64,000 nt of DNA, taken from Tridacna crocea. Lineage: Eukaryota > Mollusca > Bivalvia > Cardiida > Cardiidae. The stretch covers positions 58,702,962 through 58,766,961 of the forward strand of contig OX031062.1 in assembly GCA_943736015.1 (NCBI GenBank), read 5' to 3'. Positions 22,261 to 33,095 of the stretch are shown piece by piece; position 1 is the stretch's first letter; each line of letters opens with the position of its first letter. The notes below the pieces were generated by a model. That model had not been told where the DNA came from. It did no database searches and was given only the letters and a program-made list of their open reading frames with translations. Made by a program: the position numbers and the translations under genes.

Positions 22261-22476
22261 CCTCTGTTTGCAAAGAAGATGGAAACTTCGTATGTGTGTT
22301 CCTTATGATTGTCTGCCAATAACAATTGTTTACTTTCTTTCATTACATTTCATGTCATTGAAAAAGGGGGCTTGGTGTAAATTTTCACGATGGACCAATA
22401 TATTTTTCACTACAGGACAAAATGTAATTAAACTTCATCTTGTTAAGCGATAGACAATAGATATTTGATTTTATTA
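22261..22476. other. unassigned sequence
   Basis: Follows the truncated type-B core. Short open frames only. Confidence 0.4.
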
Positions 22477-22870
22477 GCTCCACTGGCCAAAGGCCAGCAA
22501 GCTATTGTCATGGCGTTGTGTCCGTCGTGCGTCCGTCCGTAAACTTTTTCTTTAAAGAACTGGATTTTTACCAAATTTCACAGGAATGTTCCTTAGGTGG
22601 TCCTCTTTCAAATTCCTTCAAATAATTGTGTTCCATGAATAATTCTGGTTGCCATGGCAACCAAAGTAAAAAACCTTTAAAAATCTTCTCCCAACAAACC
22701 GCTAATTGGATAGCATTATTTTTTTTGCAGGAATGTTCCTTAGATAGAGGTCTACAGAATTCCTTAAAAAAAAAAAAAGATCTGTCAAAAAACATGGCTT
22801 TTATGGGAGACTCATTTTCCTTTTATGGTATAAAGTAAAATCTGAAAAATTTCTTCTCTCAAACTACTTG
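22477..22870 (+). mobile_element. TAGCTCCACTGG-type element, 5' part
   Basis: The 5' end is AGCTCCACTGGCCAAAGGCC, whose hairpin is CTGGCC/GGCCAG instead of GAGCAC/GTGCTC. Then GTCCGTCGTGCGTCCGTCCG and GTTGCCATGGCAAC (22648-22661). It is a subfamily with a different terminal hairpin but the same layout. Confidence 0.8.
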
Positions 22871-22912
22871 TTTTGATTTCATTGTTGTATTGCAGGTTAG
22901 TTCCTATGGTGG

Positions 22913-23156
22913 TAAGTCTTTACCATACAATCCTGACTTTTAACTACCCTAAAGAAGTCGTCTTTGGAAAACACTCTTGGAAAAGGAGAAAATGATGGTA
23001 AATGCCAAATGCTGGTAATCAGCATTTTCTCCTTTTCCCTCAGTGTTTTCTACTCTATCAAAGAGAGAAATCATCATTTCATCAATGTTTAATTTGTTGT
23101 CTGCAAATGCTTTCAGTTTGGTCACATCCCAAATTTTGTCGTTTGGTAAAGAGTTA
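22913..23156 (+). mobile_element. TTAA hairpin MITE, family I
   Basis: Left TTAA decayed to TAAG, right GTTTGGTAAAGAGTTAA. A duplicated piece in the left arm (GATGGTAAATGCCAAATGC) disrupts the hairpin. Confidence 0.85.
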
Positions 23157-23381
23157 ACCCTTTCCCAAACGACAACTTTTGGACTCTTCAAAACCAACAG
23201 AGTTTGCAGACAACAAATTTAAATTTGGAGAAAATGACAGAAAGTTCTCAATAAGGGTAGAAAACACTGTGGGAAAAGGAGAAATTGCTTGTTAAGAGCA
23301 ATTTCTTCTTTTCTCACAGTGTTTTCAAAAGATTTTTACTGCTGACATGTGAAAACCAGGGCTTGTTTGGGAAAGGGTTAA
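23153..23381. mobile_element. TTAA hairpin MITE, family II
   Basis: Shares TTAA 23153-23156 with the family I copy on its left. Palindrome AAATTGCTTGTTAAGAGCAA, right end TTTGGGAAAGGGTTAA. Two subfamilies back to back at one target site. Confidence 0.9.
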
Positions 23382-23532
23382 AGATGGTTGCTTTACATAA
23401 TCTATAATCCTTTCCATATAAAACTAGAGAACCTCTGCACTTTGATTAGTTCTGGTAAAGGTTTGTTGACCTACTGGTGACCTGGTACAAAGAGGGACAG
23501 GGCTTTACTGTTGTGATAAGGCATTTTGTTAT

Positions 23533-23728
23533 CCAGTCAAACTGATCCCTGACAAAGAAGACTTTAGAAAACATTGTGGGAAAAGGAGAAAATGCTGGTA
23601 ACCTTTTCCCACAATGTTATCTACCCTTCACAAAACAACTTTCAAATTTTCAGTCACTTTGATTTTTTCATCTACAAATGTTTTCCATTTGGACAACCCT
23701 GAAATGTTGTCGTTCGTTAATGAGATAA
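23533..23728 (+). mobile_element. degraded TTAA hairpin MITE, family I
   Basis: The left terminus is eroded. The hairpin right arm is deleted between GGTAACC and TTTTCCCACAATG. The right end GTTCGTTAATGAGATAA is mutated. Confidence 0.75.
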
Positions 23729-23952
23729 CTATAACCAGAAGACAAAATTTTTATAACTGGCCATAATTGAAAGATGTTGCAGACAACATAATAAATCTTC
23801 AAATTAGTAAAACTTGTATCAAAAAGGGTAGAAATTATTGTGTAAAACTAAGAAAATGCAGGTTACTTTTATTTTCTTCTTTTCTCACAATGTTTTTCAT
23901 AGCTTTTTTTCTTTTGTGACTTAAAATGCAGGAATTAATGGTAATTGTTAAA
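23729..23952 (-). mobile_element. degraded TTAA hairpin MITE, family I
   Basis: ACCAGAAGACAAAATTTTTA at the left, GGTAATTGTTAAAA at the right. The hairpin is largely destroyed (GAAAATGCAGGTTACTTTTA). Confidence 0.65.
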
Positions 23953-24416
23953 AACTTCTCTTCACCGTTACAGAAAAATCAGGCCTGTGGAGCAATACAG
24001 GCGCTCAAGTGCCTCTAGTTTCATGAAATGACATGTTATCAAAAAAGGGGACTAAATTTATAATTTCATTATGGACCATTTACAGTCAGATTGCCCATCC
24101 ATCCACCTTGGGGATATCTTCTAAAGTCCTTGGCATTTATGGAACTTCAAACATGTTTTCCTTAGGATAGTCTTTTGATACTATTTTTTTCTGTAAGATG
24201 TGTCACAGAAAAAGGGGTTACCTTTGTGAGCTGTTAGTCTAGGGTTCCCAGTTTGCGGTGGCTTGATTACTGTCTCAGCCAACATCCTTTTACATTTGAT
24301 AAAAAGTTACTGAGACAAGTCTCATTTGTATCTTACAATTGAGCGAATGATGTTTTAATCGGACATTCGACCACAATTTTGACCAGGAAATTAATACCTG
24401 GCCTTCCAAGTTAATT
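23953..24416. other. diverged element remnants, no gene
   Basis: Contains an eroded 3' hairpin-like segment (GGCCTGTGGAGCAATACAGG) and AATTTATAATTTCATTATGG. No gene recognised. Confidence 0.4.
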
Positions 24417-24483
24417 CAATCCCTTACCATACAATCCTGACTTTCAATGACCCTGAATAAAAAAAGTTGTGAAAGCAATTTCG
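24417..24483 (+). mobile_element. MITE left-end fragment
   Basis: CAATCCCTTACCATACAATC to the hairpin edge, fused directly to GAATGGGGGCTACTTACAC of a type-A core. The breakpoint removed the rest of both elements. Confidence 0.75.
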
Positions 24484-25367
24484 GAAAGAATGGGGGCTAC
24501 TTACACTTTAGGGCTTGAAGAAATTCTTAAAAAATCTTCTCACAAGCGGCTGTCAGATTTTGAAATAATTTCACTGAGATGTTCCTTTGGTGATCTTTTA
24601 AAAAACTGTTCGTGAAATTTTGATTCATCAAGAAACATGGCTCTGGTGAATGGGGGTTACTTGCACCATAGGGAAGTCAAGAAATTCTTAAAAATTCTTC
24701 TTTTCTCGAACGGCAGGTCAGATTTTGAAATAATTTCACAGATATGTTCCTCGGGTGACCCTTTTAAAAAATTGATCGTGAAATTTTGATCCATCAAGAA
24801 ACATGGCTCTGATGAATGGGGGCTACTTGCACTATATGGAAATGGAGAAATTCTTGAAAATTCTTCTTCACTGAAACCTGTTGTCAGATTTTAAAATAAT
24901 TTCACTGCTGTGTTCCTTGGGTGACCCTTTTCAAAATTTGTATGGGAAATTTTGATCTGTCAAGAAACATGGCTCTGGTGAATGGGGGCTACTTGCACTA
25001 TACGGACATGAAGAAACTCTTGAAAATTCTTCTTCTCTTAAACAACTTGTCACATTTTAAAATAATTTCACAGAAAATTTCCTTGAATATCCCTTTCCCA
25101 AAGTTGTTCACGAAATTTTAATAGGTCAAGAAACATGGCTCTGGTGAATGGGGGTTACTTGCACTGTACAGAAATTAAGAAACTCCTAAAAATACTTCTT
25201 TTCTGAAACTGCTGGTCAGATTTTGAAAAGACTTTTACATGTGACCTTTTGAAAATCGCTTGGCAAAATAATGATTTTGTTTCCAGTGTTTCAATACGTG
25301 AAAAAAATGGCTATGGTCCTCTCAAAAATTTAGATGAGCGATCCAGGGCAATCTTGGCCCTCTTGTT
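24484..25367 (+). mobile_element. pearl-like element, 5' truncated, type-A core
   Basis: About five type-A monomers, then AAATTTAGATGAGCGATCCA, hairpin GGGCAATCTTGGCCC and CTCTTGTT. The 5' hairpin and X-box unit are lost at the MITE fusion. Confidence 0.85.
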
Positions 25368-26010
25368 TCAGATTTTAGCCATGGTCAAATTTGGCCCATC
25401 CGGGGGTTTACAAATTTTATATGGGCTTAGGGAAAATGTTAAAAATCTTCTCATATCTAGTCATAAGTCCCAAGGCTACCAAATTCTGCACATAGCTTTA
25501 TCTAGTTGGCCTCCATCAAGAGTGCCCAGTTATAGCCTAAGGGTCAAATTTGGCCCTGCCCTGGGGTTTCAAGCACTACATAAGCCTATGAAGGAAAAAC
25601 CTTAAAAAAATCTTCTCATGCCTAGCCATAATGCCTAGGGCTACCAATTTTGCATATATCTTAATCTAATGGGCCTCTCCAGAGAGGGTCCAAAAGATAG
25701 CCCTTAGGTCAGTTTCGGCCTCACCCAACAAGTACAAGTTTTACATGGGCTCATTTAGTGAAAACTTCTTGTTACTAACCATAAGACCTAGGACTAAATT
25801 TAGCTCTGTTTCAGGGAGCTCATGTTTTACAAGCATTTTTACTGTCGAAACTTTGAACATCATCATGTTTATAACTACACATTCTAGATCTGTGTTACTT
25901 TTTTTATAGGGATAAATTGTGGACCTCCACCATGATTCAAGTAATTATAGCTCATAGTAATTATAGTTCTATACTAATTTGCCAAGTATTGTAATGTTTG
26001 CTTGCAGTGT
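25368..26010 (+). repeat. type-E tandem core
   Basis: Four diverged monomers of about 165 bp sharing CTAGGGCTACCAAATTT and GGTCAAATTTGGCCCTGCCC. The same type fills 29560-30450. No termini flank it. Confidence 0.75.
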
Positions 26011-26014
26011 TTTT

Positions 26015-26330
26015 AGCTCACCCAAGCAGATAGTCCACAAGATGAGTTTTTGTGATTGTGATGTGTCCAGTGTCTATTATTTGTCGTGTGATGACAACAT
26101 TTACTTAGCGTACACCCTAGAGGCCACATTTTAAGTCCATAAATCTTAAAAATTGGTAAGAATGTCTTGATGATATCTTAAATGGGATAGAAGATGGGTC
26201 ATGTCAGGTCAAAAAGTAGGTCACCAGGTCAAATCTGAGAAAAACCTTTTATATGCTCTAGAGGCTACATTTTCAGCCCAAAACTTTCATTGATCAGAAT
26301 ATTTGTCTTGCTAAATAATGGAGGATTATT
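26015..26330 (+). mobile_element. degraded pearl-like 5' end with type-D monomers
   Basis: TTTTAGCTCACCCAAGCAGA (hairpin eroded), then two type-D units (AGAGGCCACATTTTAAGTCC, GGTCAAATCTGAGAAAAAC). It stops without a 3' end. Confidence 0.7.
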
Positions 26331-26950
26331 TTTGTGGTTTGTAATAATATTGGAGAATAGATAAAAAATAAGTATGAAATTGTTACCATCCAGTTCTGAG
26401 TAACAATAAAAGTATTACCAATTCCTAACAGATCCCTTTTATGGTCATAATTACCCCACCCACTTTGTACAAGTACACACCCCTGAATCTTTAGTAGTTT
26501 GTGTAATATGTATAGTCTTCAGTATACAAAGTTTAAAAACATCAGTAGAAGCCACGAAAACAGGTCAATGGATACCTCTCCTCTAGTTTTGCTGTTGTAA
26601 CTCAAATATGTGAGAATTTGATTCCATGGCTCCAATACACACTGATGATTCGACTTTTAGCATTTATGATTGGATGGGAGGTAGATATAATCTATTCAAG
26701 TATTTCAGTCATTGGCTTATTATACAACATGTGACTTAACAGATTTCTAAAATTTAATAAAGTTGTGCACTTGATGTTAAGAACAGACTTTAAGTAAAAA
26801 ACAAAAGGAATGGATCAAAAATTTTGAAAGCACATAGGAAAATTTATGATTCATTTTGTTTGTTTCAGTTTGAGTAACAACAAGGAGAGAAATTGTGGCC
26901 TTCATTGGACTCTTAGTTTCTGTGATGTCAGTTTTGTTGCTTGTTTTCAG
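26331..26950. other. plexin intron, unique-looking sequence
   Basis: One of the few repeat-poor stretches. A possible acceptor at 26870 (TTGTTTGTTTCAG|TTTGAG) precedes the stronger TTGCTTGTTTTCAG used for the plexin exon. No other exon is supported. Confidence 0.5.
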
Positions 26951-27223
26951 GAAGGCAAATGTATAGCTTATGAAGTGTATCTTGATTGTAAATCACCTGT
27001 GGCTCCACCATCTGTTAAAGAAGAAATGGCAGAAAATATGGCTGGTGAAGGTAGCGAACAATCTCCTGCTGAAGCTAGCATAGATGTAGAAGTCACTATC
27101 AAGATGGATGGATATGAAAATACGTTTACTGTGAGATACTTCAGGGACCCAGTGTTCAATAAGTTCTCTGATTTCGAGAATACAAGAGTCTTTAAAACAT
27201 CACCTAGTGACCTAGTTATAACA
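26951..27223 (+). CDS. plexin exon: IPT/TIG domain segment
   Basis: Acceptor TTGTTTTCAG| and donor ACA|GTAAGAG bound 273 nt (91 codons, phase 0 to 0). It reads CIAYEVYLDCKSPV, then a low-complexity E/A/S-rich loop. Next comes DVEVTIKMDGYENTFTVRYF and RDPVFNKFSDFENTRVF, then LVIT. The F.Y..DPVF pattern followed by a hydrophobic strand is the junction between successive IPT domains in plexins. It joins in phase to the exon at 31271, where the IPT strand continues. Plexins are single-pass semaphorin receptors; this part is extracellular. The upstream sema and PSI exons are not visible in the window. The E/S-rich loop is unusual and may be lineage-specific. Confidence 0.8.
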
Positions 27224-27332
27224 GTAAGAGTTTACTTCATGTGTGTCAGGAATTTCCCTAAGCAGCAATAAACTTGTTGAATATTTATTGCTGGTTGATT
27301 TTAAATCACTAGTTAATTTAAACTATTTGGTT

Positions 27333-27596
27333 GGCCCGCCCGGGTGGCTCAGTGGTGAGCAAGTTGGACTCATGACCTGATGGTTGTGAGTTCGATACCC
27401 AGTTGAGGCAAACTTTCTTTCCGGTGTATTTTCTCCTCTCACCTCTGCTGAAACATGTGAGAAAAGTAGTTGGTGGCTTTGGAAAGAATGTTGTGTTAGT
27501 ACTGGTATGAGAAAGCCATGAAACATATGTGCGTCACTTACCGCCATGATATGACCTTAGCTGTTAAAGTGGTGTTAAACCCCAATACAACCAACT
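27333..27596 (+). mobile_element. tRNA-derived SINE, type 2
   Basis: GCCCGGGTGGCTCAGTGGTG (A box region), GAGTTCGATACCC (B box), tail GTTAAAGTGGTGTTAAACCC then CAATACAACCAA. It lies in the plexin intron about 110 bp after the donor, and is inverted relative to the 2411 copy. Confidence 0.85.
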
Positions 27597-27837
27597 ATGT
27601 GGTGGATTACACAACACAAGTGCATCACAGACTTATTTGGTGGATTACACACTCAAGTGCATCACAGACTAATTCAGGATGGGGCATTTTATCCATGTTA
27701 GCCAGCTTATGCTCATTCCAATCAGTATCATTTGACTTTGAAGAGGTAGTGGGGAGGGGGGTCATTGTAAGAAAAATAGATATTTTTTAACAGGTGTTGA
27801 TTTGAGTTTGAACTATTTGTATGTTTTGACAATTTTT
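27597..27837. repeat. short tandem duplication in intron
   Basis: GTGGATTACACAACACAAGTG and TGGTGGATTACACACTCAAG with GCATCACAGACT form a local ~45 bp duplication at about 27600-27670. The rest is unassigned. Confidence 0.5.
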
Positions 27838-29100
27838 ATACCCCCGCAAAACGAATGTTTTCGAGGGTATACTGGAATCAGCCTTTCTGTCTGTGTGTCC
27901 ATCCATCCGTCCATGTGTCCGTCTCTGTACAAAATACCAGTTGACTTTGTTTACACTCTAGCATCCACAATTATTAGCCGATCAGCACCAAACTTGCTCA
28001 AAACATAAAATGACTATAAGATCTTGGATGTGTTCAATTATAGGTCTTATCAGACTGGAACAACTGGAGTTATTTGCCCTTGAATTAGAAAAATTGCTAT
28101 ATTTGACTTAGTTCATACTCTAGCATCTACATCTATTAACCAATCTTCACCAAAATTGGTCAAAATATATATGACCATAAGATCTCGAATGAGTTAGACT
28201 ATATTGGTCTAATCGGACCAGAACAACTGGAGTTATTTGCACTTGAATTAGAAAAATTGCTATATTTGACTTTGTTTTACAGTGTAGCATCTACAAATTC
28301 AACCTACCAGCACCAACCTTTGTCAAAATATACATGATTATAAAATCATAGATGTATTAGATTATGGGTCTAATGGGACCAGAATGACATGAATTATTTG
28401 CACTTGAATTAGAAAGGTCTGTAGAATAGTGCTTTAGTCGGAGCATAACTTTATCATCTCCGGAATGATTGACTTGAAACTTGGTATTTATGGTTGTTGC
28501 AAAAATATGGAGTGAAGTGTGAACGGACCTTAACTTTTCCTCGTACTGTCTTTGAGTTATTACCCTTTTATCCTCATTTTTACCACATTTCCTGCTCATC
28601 TGCAATATAACTTTGTCATCTCCAGCTTGAACATCTTCAAATTTGGTATGCATGACTGTTGAAAAATTACAGAGTGCAGTGCAAAAGGACCATAACTCTT
28701 CATATCTCAATTTTGAGTTATCGCCCCTTTCACCTTCATTTTATAGCATTTCTTGCTTGTCCGGAGCAAAACTTTGTCATCTTAAGTAGGAATGACATGA
28801 AATCTGGTATGCTTATTTGTTGCAATATTTGAAAGCGCTGTGCACTGGAATTGTAACTCTACCTCATATTGTCTTTGAGTTATTTCCCTTTTAATGACTT
28901 TTTACAGCACTTAGTGCTTGTCTGGAATAGAACTTTGTCATCTCAAGTCAGAAGGACTTCAAATATGGTATGCATGTTTGTTGCAATATTAACGAGTACA
29001 GTGGCAAGAACAATAACTGTACCTAGCAATCATCTATGTGACTGTGTACAAAGTACTACTAATCGTCTGTTTCTGTCAAAGCCCTGGCGGGGGTATTAAG
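27838..29100 (+). mobile_element. TATACCCCCGC-type tandem-core element
   Basis: 5' end TATACCCCCGCAAAACGAAT with a hairpin (AAAACGAATGTTTTCGAGGG), then TCTGTCTGTGTGTCCATCC. There are three monomers of ~165 bp (AGCATCTACA...CAACTGGAGTTATTTGC), then about four type-G monomers (TGACTTGAAACTTGGTAT, TGTCTTTGAGTTATT). 3' end GCCCTGGCGGGGGTATTAAG. The CCCCCGC/GCGGGGG ends are complementary. It is a second terminus class with the same internal organisation. Confidence 0.75.
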
Positions 29101-29117
29101 TCAGATTCAGTGACAGC

Positions 29118-30577
29118 TCTAGTTAGCTCCTCTGGCCAAAGGCCAGCGGACTTATGTCATAGCACGCTGTCCGTTGTGCATCTACCCGTACAAGGCAGAC
29201 ATTGTGAGATTAGGGTAAGTGTACATTTAGTCTCTATGGGGTTGCATTCCATCCATCTGGTAGGTATGGGGTTAGGGTTAGGGATTAGTGGGGTTAAAAT
29301 ATGAACTTGTGGGGTTGCATTAAATAAAGAGCAATTCAACCCCACAAGTTCCTCTCCCATGAATGTCCATGTGTTTACGTGCATTAACTTTTATTTCAAA
29401 CATCTTCTTCTCTGAAACTACCCAGAGTTTTGATAAAACTTCACAGAAATGATCCTGACATAATCCTTTTCAGAATTCCTTGAAAGAATTTGATTCCTTC
29501 AAAAACTCTGGTTGCCATAGCAACAGAACTTAAAATTATTCAGCATTTTGAAAAATCTTCTTCTCTCAAACCATAAGGCCTATGGCTACCAAATTTGGCA
29601 TGTAGCTTTATCTAGTGGACCTCTACCAAGTTCCTTCAAATATTAGCCCTGGGGTCAAACTTGGCCTTACCTCGCGGGTCACAAGTTTTATATGGGCTTT
29701 ATATGGAAAAATTTAAAATCCTTCTGGCACCTAGCCATCGGGCCTAGGGCTACCAAATTTGGCATGTATCTTTATCAAGTGATTGTCTACCAAGAGTGCC
29801 CAAATGATAGCCAAGGGATCAAATTGGGTCTGGCCCCAGGGGTCACAAGTTTTATATGGGCTTTCATAGGGAAAACTTTAAAAATCTTCTTGTACCAAGC
29901 TATAAGGCCTAATAATACTAGCTTTAGCAAGTGGTTGTCAACCAAAGGTGCCCAAATTAAAGCCCTGGGATTAAATTTGGCCCTGTCCAAGAGGGAGGGG
30001 GGGGTCACAAGTTTTACCTGGGCTCATATTGTGAAACTTTAAGAATTTACTTGTACCTGGCCATAAGGCCTAGGGCTACCAAATTTTGCATGTAGCTTTA
30101 TCTAGTGGGCCTCTGCCAGGAGGGCCCAAATTATAGCCTTGGGATCAAGTTCGTCCCCACACCAGGGGTCACAAGTTTTACATGGGCTTTTGTGGTGAAA
30201 ACTTTCTAAGTCATCTTGTTACTAACCATAATAAAGAGTAGGGCTACTAAATTTAGCCCTGTCTCATGGGTTTTATGTTTTACAGGACCTTTTATTGAGA
30301 AAACTTTGTAAATCTTGTTGTTTATAACCACACATTCTAGACCTGTATTATTTGGTGTGGGGCTTTATCCTGTGGACCTCCACCAGAGTTCAAGTAATTA
30401 TAGCTTTGTGGTCAAAGTTGGCTTTGCCCAAGGGTCATAACTTTCTCGTAGGTTTTCTTAGAAAAAATTTTGTATGTCTTCAAGTTTAAAACCAATTGGC
30501 CAAATATTGTAATGTATGGCTTGTAGTGTTTTATTTATTAGCCAGTGGGGCGATATAGAGCCATCATGGCCCTCTTT
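29118..30577 (+). mobile_element. TAGCTCCTCTGG-type element, type-E core
   Basis: 5' end TAGCTCCTCTGGCCAAAGGC. It carries an inserted 150 bp segment (29198-29350), then GTTGCCATAGCAAC at 29511-29524. The core is five type-E monomers. 3' end CAGTGGGGCGATATAGAGCC with hairpin GCCATCATGGC and CCTCTTTT. Confidence 0.8.
29198..29350. repeat. telomere-motif segment, copy 1
   Basis: GGTATGGGGTTAGGGTTAGG followed by a 12-bp inverted repeat CTTGTGGGGTTG ... CAACCCCACAAG. The same ~145 bp segment occurs at 39107-39255 inside a different element. Confidence 0.8.
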
Positions 30578-30774
30578 TATAGATGGTAAACTAGATTAAG
30601 GTTATTGAGACATGCTCTAACTTTTCTCTTCCATAATTTTGACTGTATGATGTGGGATCTTTGCCTGTCTGAGGTGATCCTAGATGCAGCAGTATTGTAG
30701 AAAAAGGAGAAAATGTCTGTTGCTGGAATTTCTTCTTTTCCCTAATTGTGTTCAGAAGCATTCTTCTTTATAGT
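30578..30774. other. decayed MITE-like hairpin, no gene
   Basis: GTAGAAAAAGGAGAAAATGT and GGAATTTCTTCTTTTCCC are remnants of MITE hairpin arms. Nothing else recognised. Confidence 0.45.
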
Positions 30775-30993
30775 TTAACTCTTTACCAAACAACAAAATT
30801 TAAGACTTCTCAAAATTGAAGAAATTTGCAGATGACAACATAAACCTGACTCAAAAATTGGAACATGACTTTAGAAATATTTCGAAAAAAGAGAAAATGC
30901 TGATTACCAGCATTTTCAGCTTCCCCAGTGATGTTTTCAAGAGCTTTCTCCTTCAAAGTTGTTAAAACAAGGGATTGTTTGGTAAAGGGTTAG
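30775..30993 (-). mobile_element. TTAA hairpin MITE, family I
   Basis: TTAACTCTTTACCAAACAAC to GTTTGGTAAAGGGTTAG. The hairpin is reduced to GAAAATGCTGATTACCAGC with decayed outer arms. Confidence 0.85.
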
Positions 30994-31019
30994 AAACATG
31001 GGATATGTTTTGTAAAAGA

Positions 31020-31246
31020 TTAACCCATTACCACACAATCCCTACTTTTGACGCCCCTGAGAAAGAAGCCTTTTGAAACCACTGTAGGAAAAGAGAAAAT
31101 GCTGGTAACCAGCATTTTCTCCTTTTCCCACAGTGTTTTCTACCCTTCCTAGAACAAGGTTCAATTTTTTAGTCACCTTTATTTTGTCGTCTGCAAATGC
31201 TTTCAATTTGAATTAGTCTAAAATTTTGTCGTGTGGTAAAGGGTTA
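31020..31246 (+). mobile_element. TTAA hairpin MITE, family I
   Basis: TTAACCCATTACCACACAAT to TGGTAAAGGGTTAA, hairpin arms nearly perfect (one base deleted in the left arm). Its right end lies 24 bp before the first base of the next plexin exon. Confidence 0.95.
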
Positions 31247-31270
31247 AATCTGAATGGTTGTAAATTGTAG

Positions 31271-31423
31271 GGAAAGTATATAACTCTGGCAGCAGGGAAT
31301 GATGACTACCAAGTTTCTATTGGAAAGAAAGGGAGATGTGTTGAAATTAGTATAACAGAAAGTAACATAACTTGTATTCCGCCTGCTTCTAATCCAGATG
31401 ATACTGAAAAACTTGAAGTTGTA
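31271..31423 (+). CDS. plexin exon: IPT/TIG domain core
   Basis: Acceptor TTGTAG| and donor GTA|GTGAGT bound 153 nt (51 codons, phase 0 to 0). It continues LVIT from the previous exon with GKYITLAAGNDDYQVSIG, then KKGRCVEISITESNITCIPP. The spacing G-x-L ... (Y/F)xVxIG ... C ... S.TCxPP is the IPT/TIG fold as found in plexin extracellular stalks, with the two cysteines expected to pair. The polypyrimidine tract is very weak (GAATGGTTGTAAATTGTAG), because a MITE occupies the sequence immediately upstream. Confidence 0.85.
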
Positions 31424-31463
31424 GTGAGTATAATGTTTTGTTTTCTGGAGCTCTACTAACTAA

Positions 31464-31541
31464 CAGTTTAACTCGTTATCAAATGACAAAATTATAGACT
31501 GGTCCAAATTGAAAGCACATGCAGACGACAAAATAAACGTA
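31464..31541 (-). mobile_element. MITE left half, split by a later insertion
   Basis: TTTAACTCGTTATCAAATGA to AAAATAAACG(T), then a pogo/Tigger-like end begins. The right part reappears at about 31843 (GCATTGTGGGAAAAGTTGAA ... ACACATTGTTTATG). Confidence 0.7.
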
Positions 31542-31842
31542 CAGTCGAATCTCTATACCTCGAAGTTCGGGGGACACTCGTAAAAACTTCGAGTTATAGA
31601 AAGTTCGACATGTAGATCATCGAAGTTCTCGAAACTGGGTATGAATTAGATAGATGGCGAAATACCGGAAGTAAATAGAGGCATCATTTGATTTGTCTTC
31701 ATTCGACTAATTGAATATAAAATAAGATAAAATCGAATACAAAAATAAGGTAAAAGAAGTTTTATTATTATTATTTATTTATTCATTAAGAAACATTGTT
31801 TTTATACAAATTCTACAACTACTACGAACAATAAACATAAAA
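31542..31842 (+). mobile_element. pogo/Tigger-like DNA transposon end
   Basis: CAGTCGAATCTCTATACCTC followed by GAAGTTCGGGGGACACTCG and an AACTTCGAGTTATAG inverted phrase. This resembles pogo/Tigger TIRs, which start CAG and insert at TA. It interrupts a MITE. The far end is not clearly defined; AT-rich sequence with (TTAT)n lies inside. Family assignment is from the terminal motif only. Confidence 0.5.
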
Positions 31843-31918
31843 ATTGCATTGTGGGAAAAGTTGAAAATTCAAGTTACCATTACACATTGTTTATGAAATA
31901 CCTTTTTCGGATGGTTTT

Positions 31919-33094
31919 TAGCTCACCTGAGCACAATGTGCTCAAGGGGAGCTTTAAGAGTCACTGGGTGTCTGTCGTCCGTCATGCGTCATCCGTCTTC
32001 AATAATTCTTTAAACATCAACTCCTCCTAAACCACTGGGCCAATTTGGACCAAACTTGGCTGGAATGTTCCTAGGGAGGTCCTCTTTTAAAAAAATGTTC
32101 ACAGAATTTGATTCCATCAAAAACTCTGGTTGCCATGGCAACCAAATGGAATTGTCTAGGAAATTCTTTAAAAATCTTCTCCTCTGAAACCGCTGATCAG
32201 ATTTTAAAATAATTTCACAGAGATGTTCCTTGGGTGATCCTTTTGAAAAATTGCTAGTGAAATTTTAATACGTAAATAAACATGGCTCTGGTGAATGGGG
32301 GCTTCTTGCACTACACAGAAATAAAGGAATTCTTAAAAATTATTCTTCTCTGAAACGGTTGGTCAGATTTTAAAATAATTTCACAGAGATGTTCCTTAGA
32401 TGACCCTTTTCAAAAATTGTTCGCGAAATTTTGATCCGTCAAGAATCATGGCTCTGGTGAATGGGGGCTACTTGCTCTATACAGAAATTCTTTAAAATTC
32501 TTCTTCTCTGAAAGCACTGGTCAGAATTTGAAATAATTGCACAGAGATGTTCCTTGGATGACCCTTTTCAAAAATTGTTCGAGAAATTTTGATTCGTCAA
32601 AAAATGTGGCTCTGGTGAATGGGGGCTGCTTGCACTTTAGGGAAATGAAGAAATTCTTAAAAACTCTTCTTCTCTGAAACCGCTGGTCAGATTTTGAAAT
32701 TATTTCACAGAGATGTTCCTTGGGTGACCCTTTTCAAAAGGTGTTCATGAAAGTTTGATTTGTCAAAAAACATGGCTGTGGTGAATGGGGGGCTACTTGC
32801 ACTATATGGCCATGGAGGAATTTTTTAAAATTATTCTCTGAAATGGCTGATCAGATTCTGAAATAATTTCACAGAAATGTATCTCAGTTGACCCTTTTCA
32901 AAAATTGCTCAAAATATTTCGATCCATCAAGAAACATGGCTCTGATGGCTGTGGGTTATTTACACTATACAGACATGAAGAAATTCTTAAAAAAATTCTT
33001 CTTCTCTGAAATGGTTGTTTAGGTTGTGAAAAAATTGGCTATGGTCCTCTCAAAAATTCAGGTGAGCGAACCAGGGCTATCTTGGCCCTCTTGT
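31919..33094 (+). mobile_element. complete pearl-like element, type-A core
   Basis: AGCTCACCTGAGCACAATG, CCGTCATGCGTCATCCGTC, palindrome GTTGCCATGGCAAC (32129-32142), about six type-A monomers. 3' end AATTCAGGTGAGCGAACCAG, hairpin GGGCTATCTTGGCCC, CTCTTGTT joined straight to the next element. Confidence 0.9.
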
Positions 33095-33095
33095 T

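Noticed and set aside
26575..26680. Possible extra plexin exon between CTCCTCTAG and GGGAG|GTAGAT
   Set aside because: One frame is open (about 31 codons), but the residues (FAVVTQICENLIPW...) do not resemble the plexin stalk, and the donor is weak.
29260..29290. Telomere or interstitial telomeric block (GGGTTAGGGTTAGGG)
   Set aside because: Only two to three TTAGGG units within a larger shared segment; not a telomere.
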